From the NCBI GenBank assembly GCA_019059635.1, contig JAGVRJ010000003.1, positions 2,852,001-2,916,000 on the forward strand: a DNA stretch of 64,000 bases, in the 5' to 3' direction. The notes beneath the pieces were generated by a model. That model ran no database searches. It saw only the letters and a program-made list of their open reading frames with translations, and was not told the DNA's origin. The translations under genes were made by a program, and so were the position numbers. This stretch comes from Proales similis (lineage: Eukaryota > Rotifera > Eurotatoria > Ploima > Proalidae). Positions 9,596-18,688 of the stretch are shown one piece after another (position 1 is the first letter of the stretch; the number at the start of each line of letters is the position of its first letter).

Positions 9596-12500
9596 ATGAT
9601 CGGAAGAGGAAAACTGAGCAAAAGCCGCGAGAGAGAGGCACAAGCCGGACTCGAACCGGCTGCCGACTCTCGAGGCCGCACAGAGACTCGAGCGACCGAG
9701 TCCGACACGGCTCGAGCTCGTTCTTTGTCAAGAGTAAGTCTAGGGCGCGGCAGAGGAAGATTGACTCGCTCTAGACTTCAATCGGAAGAGATTCAATTCG
9801 AGCCTGTCGAGCCGGATCCGTCTTTTCAAGGCCAATTTGCCGAGGCGTTTGAACCTGAAACGAGCAAAGAGAGGGCGAGGCCTCAAGTGAGCACCGAGCC
9901 CGCTGAGCCTTCGGTCAAGACAAGCATAGTTATCGGAAGGGGCAGAGGCAAAATTCTTGGTTCAAGCCGGCCAGTTCAGACCGTACCAGCTCCTTCGCCG
10001 GTCGTTCAAGCGTCCACTTTGACACCCGAAGTCGAGAAGCCGAAATTAGAGATACCAACAAGAGCGGCCGTTGCTACCAGAACAGAGGCCGTCGACATTG
10101 CAAAACAAACTTTGGCTCCGGCGTCGCTTGTTGAAGAGAAAAAGGCGACAGAGGGCTCGCGCACCTCGGTCAGCAAAGGCCAGTATTTGTCAATAGCGAC
10201 TATAGCGAGCAAGTCTGTGGAAGAGGCGATGGAAGAGCTAAAGGTCGAGCATATAATGAGAAAAGAGCCAGTGAAAAAGCTCGGCGACTCGGGCCGTGAA
10301 GAGCTGTTCGGTTCGAACTACATAAGGCTCAAGTGCCGAACCAAGGGCATATACCAGTACGTGGTGCATTTCAATCCTCCGGTCGACTCGCAGCAAATGC
10401 GCATTCGAATGGTCATGAAAATGGTCGACATAATCGGACCTGTTCGTCTGTTCGATGGCTTCACGCTCTTCCTTCCCATCCTTCTTAAAGAAAACTCGGC
10501 CAGCGTTCAAGTCGAGTACAAAGACATTCGAACTGTTGTCTCGATTCAGCTGACCAAAATACTGCCGCCCGAGCAAATACCCACCATCGTGTTCAACATT
10601 ATTTTCAAAAACATAATGAAAGAGCTGAAAATGAGCCGCATCGGGCAGCATTACTTCAACTCGGTCGAGCAGATGGACATCCGGCAGCACAACTTGCAAG
10701 TGTGGCCCGGCTTCATCACCGCCGTGCACGAATTCGAAGACGGCCTCTACTTGGTGCTCGACATTACCCACAAGGTGCTGAGGACGGACACTTGCCTGAG
10801 CCTAATGCAGAACCTACATGCCAAATACGGCTCGAATCCGGCCACTTTTAGGCAAAAGGTGATTAACGCCTTGGTGGGCAATGTGGTTCTCACCCGCTAC
10901 AACAATCGAACCTATCGAGTAGACGACATTATCTGGGACCAGAATCCGTGCTACGAGTTCCCGTTTCGCAACGACAAGCGAATAAGCTACGTCGAGTACT
11001 ACAAGAAGCATTATGAAATCGAAATAACCGACCAAAAGCAGCCACTGCTGCTCAACAGAGCCAAGAAGAGAGGCCAAGACGGGAGTGAACATGAGTCGAA
11101 TGTGTCTCTCATCCCAGAGCTGTGCTTCCTCACCGGACTGTCCGAAGAGATCAGAAACGACATGGGCATAAAAAAGGAGCTGTCCACGTTCACGCGGCTC
11201 AGTCCGCAAAAAAGACACGAGCAGATGCGGCTGTTCCTCAACTCAATTCGCAACACACCGAACGCAATCAAGCATCTCACCGACTGGGGCCTCGAGCTCG
11301 ACGACGACTTGGCTGATCTCAAGGGCCGTGTGGTGTTGAACGAGAAAATCGTGTTTGCCAAGCGCGAGTACACCACCGACTACAAATGCGACTGGACCAA
11401 ACACGCCTGCAGCGAGGAGGTGCTCAAAGGCGTTGAAATCAACCAATGGCTGTGTGTCTATCCGGGCCGCAACGAATCGGTCGTTGAACAGTTCGTCTAC
11501 TCTGCGTTCGAATGCGCCAAGCGAGTGGGCATTAGACTCGCCCAGCCGATAACTGTGCGCCTGCCCGACGACAAACCCGACTCGTACTACAACTTTATCC
11601 GCCAGAACCTCACCGAACACATTCAAATGGTGTTCGTGGTCATTCCTATGCTGAGCGAGTCGCGCTACATGCGAGTCAAGAAGCTCTGCTGCTTGGAAAC
11701 TGCGGTCCCTTCTCAAGTTGTTCTCCTCAAAACTCTCAATCGACCGGCGCATGTGCTCAAGAACATTGCGCAAAAAGTCATTCTTCAAATGAACGTCAAG
11801 CTCGGCGGCGAACTGTGGCGCCTTCCGATTCCGATCAAAGGCCTCATGATAATTGGCATCGACATCTACCACAAGGTCGAGAAAAAATACAAATCAATTG
11901 CCGGCTTTGTTTCCAGTCTCAACCCCGACCAGACCCGCTGGTACTCCAAAGTCTGCTTTCAAATGACCGGCCAGGAGCTCACTGACACGCTCAAGCTAGC
12001 GTTTATAAACGCACTGCGCAAATACAAAGAAGTGAACGGCTACATGCCGGAGAAGATCATCCTATTCCGTGACGGTGTGTCAGAAGGCCAGATTCCAATG
12101 GTCGCCGAGCATGAGGTCACTCAGTTCAGAGAGTGCTTCACTTCGCAGTACTGCCCCGATTTCTCCGTGGTCGTGGTGCAGAAGCGCATAAACACGCGCC
12201 TATTCGCCAAAGGCAGCGAACTGCGCAATCCCAACCCGGGCACTGTTATCGACCATTCAATCACAAGCCGTGACATGTACGACTTCTACCTCATCTCGCA
12301 GCATGTGAACCAGGGCACGGTGACGCCCACTCACTACATTGTAGTCTACGACGACTCGCGTCTCAAGCCCGATTATATGCAGCGAATTTCGTACAAAATG
12401 AGTCACATGTACTACAATTGGTCGGGAACTATTCGAGTGCCGGCGCCCTGTCAGGTACCTCCTCCAGCTTTGTTGTTTTTTTTCTATTTGAATTAAAGCT

Positions 12501-12605
12501 TTTCACCTCACGAACTAGTACGCTCACAAGCTGGCCTTCCTAACCGGACAATATCTGCACGACCAGCCCGCCGAAGTATTGTGCAATCGTTTGTTCTATC
12601 TTTAA
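9596..12605 (+). CDS. piwi: Piwi-clade Argonaute (piRNA effector)
   Basis: Two exons, 9596-12454 and 12519-12605, give 981 aa. The last exon restores the canonical C-terminus ending LFYL. The N-terminus is rich in GR/RG dipeptides (MIGRGK, LGRGRGR, IGRGRGK), typical sites for symmetric arginine dimethylation and Tudor binding. The PAZ domain lies at about residues 385-490, the MID domain at about 590-740, and the PIWI RNase H fold at 745-981. The catalytic tetrad is intact: Asp in GIDIYHK (about 754), Glu in TGQEL (about 793), Asp in FRDGVSEGQ (about 825), and His in YAHKLA (about 956). It should therefore be slicer-competent, silencing transposons with piRNAs in the germline. AATAAAA and AATAAAG lie 60-75 nt after the stop. 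The gene is convergent with LRR copy C. Piwi versus Aubergine orthology is not resolvable by eye. Confidence 0.95.
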
Positions 12606-12824
12606 CTGAATTTTTTCCACACAATTCTCCTCCCCAGCCAAGTCCAAGCAAGTTTGTTTGCTTTTTGTAATAAAAGCAATAAAGACGGGCCCATTTTTCG
12701 TTTGTTAAATTTCGCCAATAAAACGCATTGCATTCAATCGCAAACGATAAATAAAACTGATTTCAACATTCAAGCAGAGATGGGCGTTTGCTTAAATTTT
12801 ATGAAACTTACTCGGCCGTCAAGC

Positions 12825-15257
12825 TCATAGAGCCAGAACTGTGAAGACGAGTGAGATGAAAATCGCGTACAAAGAGACAGAAACGATATGACCTGAACCC
12901 TTAAGGCAGTTTTGGCTCAGTTTGTCAAAGTTGCACTCGGCGATGCGTTTGTCCAACTCGTCATAGCACTCGAGGTTGTCCCGGAGAAAGTCGCGATATT
13001 TAAAGCTCGTGATCAAATTGCCGCTGATTTTGTAGTTTTTGTAGAAGAGGATCTGCTTGCACGAGTCGCACTTGAGCTTCTGGCCAGGCTCAAGTCGGAC
13101 GGGATAAAAGTTGACCGGCCTTTGCAGCGATGATGTAGACAGATTTTTAAATCGGCAAATATCTTGGTCAGAAGCCGGCAGCTTTTCTATTGGGAACTTG
13201 AATTGCATAACTGTGTAGGGCGCAACCCAAGAGAGCCAGGACATGTTTGCGTTGCGGACAAAATCGGCCGCGTTCAACAGATCGAGTTCTACGTTGATTA
13301 GGCGAGAAGCGTCGCGAAACGCCTCCGCTTCGATTGATAAAAGAGTCGAGTTTTTCACAATCAATTCGTACAATTCAGAACTGTCGATTAGATTGAAATA
13401 CGATTTGTCCAGGGAAATTTCACTGTTGAATATGGCCAATCGGGCAAAATTGTTGGTTATTTGAGACTCTGTGGACAAGCCTTGCAACGAATTGCTCGAG
13501 CTCATGCCCCAAAGCTGAAGCTCCTCGATGTTCAGAAACCGGAAAATCGACGGACACACCGGCTCTAAGTAATAAAGATTTTCAAACACAATGCGTCCGA
13601 ATGGAATGAATATGCGATTTGTCTTAATTTGATTCTCTATTAGATCTTGGCAGTCATAGGAGGAGAGAGGCTGGCCAGCGTAATACGGAATGAATTGAAT
13701 GTTCTTGATTCGCAGTTCGGCCAGCTTGAGACCAGGACGTTCAAACGGACTGGCATAAGTGTCTAGCTGCATGTTCTCAATAATCACTTGAATGCTCGGA
13801 TGAAACGAGAGGCCTTTCAGACTCAGCGAGTTGTTCAGAATGAGCTCTTGTGCCGGCTTCAGATGCAGTCTCTTCACAGCTGCGGCCGAATAGGCAAAAG
13901 AGCTGAAGTCGAGCTGGCGCAGGTTGTCAAAGCCAACACACTCGATCAGACCGTCCTGCGAGCAGGTGCACGACTCCGGGCACTTGGGCGAGACCTGGTT
14001 GCACTGGGACAGACGGCGATCGAGGTCGCACTGGTCGATGAGCGTCTGGTTGGCGCAGTGCTGAATCTGATCGGGCAGTGGACCGAGGGCGATCTCCATC
14101 AGTCCGAAGTATCTGATCAGATGCAGGAGTGTGCAGCTGCATCTCAACGGAGGGTGCTCTGAGTCCAATTTGAAGCGAACAAAGGCCAACTGGTCGTGTG
14201 GGAAATGGGCAAAGCGGCAAAAGTTTTCTTCATACAAAACTTCGTCCATGTTAAAAAAAGAAATGGCAAGTTCAAAGTGATTTTGCTTGATGAAGGTGGC
14301 GTTAGCGGGAGAGAGGTTCTGCGGCTCAACTTTGACGGCAGCGTTCATGTCTCTCATCCACTGGTTATTGGTGTTCAAAAGGAAATAGGAAAACGCTTCC
14401 GTTTGGCTAAAAGAGGTCTCAAGTCCAAGGGCCAGTTTCTTGAGGTGCGGAAAAGTGCTCAGAACATGTGGCTCAATAAACAGAGTATCACATCGGTCCA
14501 AGTCAATTTCTCTCAATGCTGGCACCAGGCTCGAATCGAGCAGGGTAGAGTCAAAACTGACAAAGCAATTGTCCGGGTAGCGGAACGAAGTGCTTTCATA
14601 TCCGAATAGACGAATAATCTCAAGCGACGTGTGAAACTTTACGTCAGATGGAACTGCTTGGAAAAGCGGTCTTCCCGGCACAATGTTTGATAGCCACAGC
14701 TCTTTCACTGAAGTATCTCGGAGGAAAGCCGCACAAATTGGTGTCGGCTCAGGAGCCTTGTAAGATTTCTCCTTGTACAAGATCGAAAGCTTGGGCACTT
14801 GTTTGAGCAGATCAAGGCTGATTGTCTGATCGCGCATCAGTTGCTCACAAACTCGCTCGTCGACCACACGTCCTTTGTAAAGGAACTGAACGTTGTAGAC
14901 TTCTAAATTTAGCTCAGCATTCACGCCCCCTCTTTCCACCAGTTTCAGTCCGTCGAAAGTGAGCTCCAGTCCTTCAATATTTTCGATAATCAATGACGCG
15001 TTGGCAGTGAGCGCCTGTGATCCAAGGTCAACCAAGCTGCTGTCAAGCGTAACAACATTTGCAAGCGGGTATCTTCTCAGCTCTATTTTGCTCCAAGCTT
15101 TGATGGGCTCTTGATTCAGATTGAAAAGTCCGTCCAAGTCGCCTAGTTCACACGAGACCGTATCTTCCGAGCATCTGCAGGTTTCATCAAAGCAGGCGTC
15201 CGATTGCGCTCGATTAATCGCTGAAAGCAACAAAAGTATTGAAATAGAGACCTTCAT
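12825..15257 (-). CDS. LRR-like, probably GPI-anchored surface protein, copy C
   Basis: Intronless, 810 aa, so almost the same length as copy B. It starts with a signal peptide (MKVSISILLLLSAINRAQS). The layout is as in copy B: Cys cluster ETCRCSEDTVSC, first leucine-rich half, second Cys cluster CPESCTCSQDGLIECVGF, second half, KLKCDSCKQILFY segment, and a hydrophobic C-terminus (VSLYAIFISLVFTVLAL) fit for GPI attachment. Several blocks are nearly identical to copy B (LLNTNNQWMRDMNAAVKVEP, SFKYRDFLRDNLECYDELDK), whereas the segments between are well diverged. A TATA box lies about 50 nt upstream of the ATG. It is convergent with Piwi. Copies B and C form an inverted pair around the dispanin and Piwi genes. 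Function unknown. Confidence 0.85.
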   Translation of the reverse strand: MKVSISILLLLSAINRAQSDACFDETCRCSEDTVSCELGDLDGLFNLNQEPIKAWSKIELRRYPLANVVTLDSSLVDLGSQALTANASLIIENIEGLELTFDGLKLVERGGVNAELNLEVYNVQFLYKGRVVDERVCEQLMRDQTISLDLLKQVPKLSILYKEKSYKAPEPTPICAAFLRDTSVKELWLSNIVPGRPLFQAVPSDVKFHTSLEIIRLFGYESTSFRYPDNCFVSFDSTLLDSSLVPALREIDLDRCDTLFIEPHVLSTFPHLKKLALGLETSFSQTEAFSYFLLNTNNQWMRDMNAAVKVEPQNLSPANATFIKQNHFELAISFFNMDEVLYEENFCRFAHFPHDQLAFVRFKLDSEHPPLRCSCTLLHLIRYFGLMEIALGPLPDQIQHCANQTLIDQCDLDRRLSQCNQVSPKCPESCTCSQDGLIECVGFDNLRQLDFSSFAYSAAAVKRLHLKPAQELILNNSLSLKGLSFHPSIQVIIENMQLDTYASPFERPGLKLAELRIKNIQFIPYYAGQPLSSYDCQDLIENQIKTNRIFIPFGRIVFENLYYLEPVCPSIFRFLNIEELQLWGMSSSNSLQGLSTESQITNNFARLAIFNSEISLDKSYFNLIDSSELYELIVKNSTLLSIEAEAFRDASRLINVELDLLNAADFVRNANMSWLSWVAPYTVMQFKFPIEKLPASDQDICRFKNLSTSSLQRPVNFYPVRLEPGQKLKCDSCKQILFYKNYKISGNLITSFKYRDFLRDNLECYDELDKRIAECNFDKLSQNCLKGSGHIVSVSLYAIFISLVFTVLAL

Positions 15258-15300
15258 CTTTATTAACTGATTCTCTCACTTGGCCGAGTTTTCGTGTCTC

Positions 15301-15308
15301 AATTTATA
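15301..15308 (-). promoter_or_regulatory. TATA box of LRR copy C
   Basis: TATAAATT on the minus strand begins 51 nt before the copy C ATG at 15257, which implies a leader of about 20 nt. Confidence 0.45.
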
Positions 15309-15650
15309 CCCTTAACGGATGACTCAAAGAATAGGTGCTATGACTACACAGATATGATCGTTTGTTATCACCAAGTTCACGTTTGAGACATGATTTGTTT
15401 TTCATCCACGCTAGCGCTATTTGTCCTTGATTAGCGTTTTAAGAAGCTCCAATCATGACTTGAAAACAATAAGGCCTTAAAGAGAGCAAAACGACAAGAA
15501 ATGTTTAATATCATTTAAAAGATTTACAAGATAGTACCGAGCAAACGAACGATTAGCTTTACTGAAAGAAATTAGACGTTTGCTCAAGGAGCCAACACCA
15601 GGTTTAGGTTTTTTCTAAAACCTAAAGCCAACAAGGAGCGAGACAAGCGC

Positions 15651-16111
15651 TGTAATTTCGCAACCACTACTCCTCCGACAACAAGCACTGAAGTAGAATG
15701 CGAAAGGAGAGCAGAGCTGGGCGAGCCGCAGCTCAGCGGGAACGAACACGTTCGAGACTGAATCCTTAAGCATTTGAGACTAAAGCAATTGTTGTGCCCG
15801 CAAGGGCATCCGCTGAGCTAAATCGACACTCGCCTTTTTTGTACTCGTAGTCTCGGCCAGTATGTGATTGTCACTCGATCTCCGTGAGTCTGAGTGCACT
15901 GGCTGGGAGGAAGGCGCGTTTTCATTTTGCTTGAATTAGTGGACCGTCCCGAGAGACGGTCCGTGACCCAGTAGATGCCCCGGGTCGGGGGTTTAAATTT
16001 TATGTATACCGGGGACAACATTTTATAGACCGAGACGAGTTCAGAATGCGGGTAGCGTGGGACAGAAATAGAAGATTGTGGGAGTGGGAGCTATTTAACG
16101 ACATCTCTTTA
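15651..16111 (+). repeat. Dispersed structured repeat, copy 1
   Basis: About 460 nt nearly identical to 21108-21563 and, in reverse orientation, to 24737-25048. It begins at GTAATTTCGCAACC and ends at GACATCTCT. It lacks the extra 110 nt that copies 2 and 3 share on the left. It is built of inverted repeats: GGCGAG/CTCGCC with AGCTCAGCGG/CCGCTGAGCT, GCCAGT/ACTGGC, GGACCGTC/GACGGTCC (15943-15964) and GACCC/GGGTC. No long coding frame is shared by all copies. It sits about 120 nt from the 3' end of the fibrinogen-like gene at 16232-17905. No terminal inverted repeats or target-site duplications are visible. A non-autonomous mobile element is the simplest reading. Confidence 0.75.
15720..15840 (+). 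ncRNA. Candidate structured small RNA inside repeat copy 1
   Basis: GGCGAG pairs with CTCGCC, and AGCTCAGCGG pairs perfectly with CCGCTGAGCT. Within them lie a hairpin CGAA-CACG-TTCG and a hairpin GCCC-GCAA-GGGC with a GNRA tetraloop. The outer stem is followed directly by six T, a Pol III-type terminator. A GTTCGAGAC B-box-like word and a CAGCTCAGCGGG A-box-like word are present but closer together than in tRNAs. That this is transcribed is inference. Confidence 0.3.
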
Positions 16112-16231
16112 ATGGATGAAAGGATTGTGCTTCTAAATTGCTTTATTTATTCTAGTTTCAATTCAATTTACTCGCTACCAAGTGCATGTGGATATAAACC
16201 GGTCCAAAGCACCAACTCAAACTTGCTGTCT

Positions 16232-17905
16232 TTATGCCACCAAATAAGCTCTCATTTGGTAGAAACGATAGCTCGAGCTTTGACTCGAAGGAGGGTAAAA
16301 ACTATAAGAACCCGAATCGGCACCTTCCTCACATGTAAAGCAGAACGTGTCATAGTAGGAACGAGAACTAAACCAAAAACCTCCTTGTTTGCTCTGTGCC
16401 TTATGGCTCTGAGGTCCGTAATCAAACGTGGAAAACCGTTCATTATTCGAGTTACTCATGTAGCTGTTGCTTCGAATTGAGCCGCTTATCGAAATAGCGT
16501 AGTCTTCACTCCTTCCGGCCACTCTAAAGGATTTGAATTCTTCCTCTTGTAGTTTGTTGCTCGTTACAACTTCAACCAGCAGACTGTAAGACTCGTCCTG
16601 GGTGAGAACGTTGAGAGCTTGAAGGCCAATCCACAAGTTTCCTTTTTCATCGCCGAATCCATCTTCGTACTCTTTGATTGATCTGTGGAAGAAGCCTTTC
16701 GGAGCGCTATCTCTTGAGGCTATCAGCAGCCGATAGACAGGCCTCAGAAAGCGGCTCAGTACAAGACCGGTGGTCAACTCGTCGTTGAACTTGGATACTC
16801 GCCTCATGGTTTCTCTTTCGGGCAGAAAGGTGCTGAGGAAAGCAATCACCTGATTCGAAAGATCCAAATGACTGTGGACGGCGGTCGCCAGAGCAGACGA
16901 CTGGTTGCTTGAAACCATCGGGCCGAGGTTGACGCTCTCGCAAAACTGGTCAAGCAGTAGAGGAGTGGAAGCGACTCCTATTTGGTTCTGCATCGAAGTG
17001 GTCAAAGTGAGTCCGTTCGAGAACAAGCTCGTGGACCAAAATCCTTCTTGGATACGGTTGTGAGGACAAGACTGGTAGACGGATACTCCGTTCGAGTCAA
17101 ACGTCAAGAAGAGTCCGCTTTTTGTGATTGGCCGAGTGAGATTGATGTTCTGAACGAGGCCAGAGTTGGAAATCAGTTGCAGGGCAGAGTTGTGAATGCT
17201 TAGTGAGTAGTCATTCTGCTCGTGACGGAACTGCAGCAAAATCATGCCGCCAAGACTTGACAGCTGTCCTGTGAATTGAATTATCGATCCCGGACGAACA
17301 TCAACCCGAACTCGACACGAATAAGTGTCTAGAGCAGCTCTCATGCTACCAAACGCGTGTGTGTTCTTTAACAGTCTGAGACGGCTCGGCTGAGCGATCA
17401 GACTTGACTTGACTGTGATTCGCTTCAAAGGCAAGGTGGGACAATCCACGTAGATCTCGATCTCTCCTTCTCGGGAAATGTCGAAAAACACGGTGGACAC
17501 TTCGACCGCACCGAAAGCGTGCACTGTATCGTTGCTGACGCCGTTCTCCGAAATGGTCTCGACGACCAGACTGTTGATCGCAGGCTCGAACCAAACAGTG
17601 AAAGCGTCTGAGCCGAACAATGGGCTCCTGAAGATCTTGGCCTCGACTCCGCACTTTTCCCAAACCAGAACTGGCATCTCGCTTGAGTCTATCCAGTGAC
17701 CTGAGCCATTGATTGCATTCGCCTCTGTGGTACCCAACACCTCCGCTGTATTGGCATTCTCATCCAAAGTTGTTCCTATCTCTACAGTAGTCGAGTCTAC
17801 TGCCGCTGTTTCACTGATCGATGATTCGGTGAACAGGGCCGACTGGCTTGTCGAAGCCGCAAAATAGCAGACGATTAGAATTAGAGCGAAAGAATTCATT
17901 TTCAT
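16232..17905 (-). CDS. Secreted protein with degenerate fibrinogen-like C-terminal domain, copy 1
   Basis: Intronless, 557 aa, with a signal peptide (MKMNSFALILIVCYFAAST) and a Ser/Thr-rich linker. A first conserved region follows (VLVWEKCGVEAK, TVWFEPAINSLVVET, and a stretch around GQLSSLGGMILLQF that resembles a beta-sandwich lectin/LamG-type fold). The C-terminal part resembles a fibrinogen-related domain: YEDGFGDEKGNLWIGLQALN, then SYSLLVEVV, FSTFDYGP and QGGFWFSS. These match the family pattern Y-x-x-GFG-x-x-x-G-x-x-WLGL, the D-x-x-x-x-F strand and GGWW. The usual Cys spacing is only partly kept (CFTCEE). It is a paralogue of 56010-57821. Fibrinogen-like secreted proteins often act as lectins or in immunity and adhesion; the role here is inferred only from the domain. 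Confidence 0.75.
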   Translation of the reverse strand: MKMNSFALILIVCYFAASTSQSALFTESSISETAAVDSTTVEIGTTLDENANTAEVLGTTEANAINGSGHWIDSSEMPVLVWEKCGVEAKIFRSPLFGSDAFTVWFEPAINSLVVETISENGVSNDTVHAFGAVEVSTVFFDISREGEIEIYVDCPTLPLKRITVKSSLIAQPSRLRLLKNTHAFGSMRAALDTYSCRVRVDVRPGSIIQFTGQLSSLGGMILLQFRHEQNDYSLSIHNSALQLISNSGLVQNINLTRPITKSGLFLTFDSNGVSVYQSCPHNRIQEGFWSTSLFSNGLTLTTSMQNQIGVASTPLLLDQFCESVNLGPMVSSNQSSALATAVHSHLDLSNQVIAFLSTFLPERETMRRVSKFNDELTTGLVLSRFLRPVYRLLIASRDSAPKGFFHRSIKEYEDGFGDEKGNLWIGLQALNVLTQDESYSLLVEVVTSNKLQEEEFKSFRVAGRSEDYAISISGSIRSNSYMSNSNNERFSTFDYGPQSHKAQSKQGGFWFSSRSYYDTFCFTCEEGADSGSYSFYPPSSQSSSYRFYQMRAYLVA

Positions 17906-18688
17906 TTGACTCTGGGTTGGAGTTTCTCGCCTTTATAGGGACTGGCAGCAAGCATACTCGGGAATTAAATCAAGCGTCTCAGACAAGACGTGATTGAGCA
18001 TCTGAATTCTCCCGCAAAATAAATCGTCCGATGGGATTCAAACTTGAGAATTAAGTTACTTCAGAGAACCAGCATGAAAGGCGAGAGCAAGCCGGCACAA
18101 TGGCTGGCACATTTTCTCACTCGAATGTACACTCGTATCTCGTTTCAAGCGTACTCTTGGCGCTCATTTCACTACCGAGCTGGTTTGCATCTTCTAAGAG
18201 TAAGGCAAATTAGAGCCGTACTCGGTTTTGATTGAACAGCTCGTTCAGACGTTTAAATCTTGAGCACACGTAACTCTGAAGTACTCTCAACTAGAGCACG
18301 TGCACAAGATTATAAGAAGATGCTCGACTTGTTAGACAAACTCACGAGCCTGTTGCATACTTTTCGGCTCGTCAACACTAACCGACTTAAGAATAAGTTT
18401 GTTTGATGAGTCGGAGAAGGTTTTTAGTTGCCAGAAATTAAGCATTCTTATCGTCTGGATGTTCTCCTTTGCTGTAGTGCAATTATGTTTTGACAGTTCG
18501 GACACTGTTTGCTTTGTTGTCGGGTCCCATTATTGAAGAATTGTTTCACTCCCTTCCAAAGGCCAAATCTCACCTTTTAAAGCGTCTGGCTGTATTCTCT
18601 CTGTCATCCAAAGGTTTTCTCGTTCAATAAGAGGGGGCGCTCAAATTGCGTAAATTCTTTGTTCCGTTCGAATTTCGGAATTGAAAAA
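17906..18688. other. Divergent spacer between fibrinogen-like gene 1 and the SLC22 gene
   Basis: Apart from the TATA box near 17931, this roughly 780 nt stretch holds only short non-conserved open frames. No RNA gene, repeat or second promoter motif stands out. Confidence 0.35.
17931..17937 (-). promoter_or_regulatory. TATA box of fibrinogen-like gene 1
   Basis: TATAAAG on the minus strand begins 32 nt before the ATG at 17905. With normal spacing the start site would fall almost at the ATG. Confidence 0.5.

Noticed and set aside
15720-15840. tRNA gene or tRNA-headed SINE read on the minus strand of the repeat
   Set aside because: TAGCTCAGCGG looks like an A box, but no D-stem or cloverleaf forms and the B-box is about 70 nt away with a mismatch. 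The A-box look arises because the 10-bp stem is an inverted repeat. The plus-strand structure with GNRA loop and T6 fits better.
15818-16021. 67-codon minus-strand frame in repeat copies 1 and 2 as an element-coded protein
   Set aside because: The frame is not kept in copy 3, has no recognisable domain and overlaps strong hairpins; it is more likely incidental.
15840-16111. RNase P RNA or self-cleaving ribozyme in the repeat
   Set aside because: GGAGGAAGG and GACAGAA recall RNase P RNA words, but the spacing and P4 pairing are absent. No CUGAUGA...GAAA hammerhead core or HDV-like double pseudoknot could be found by eye.
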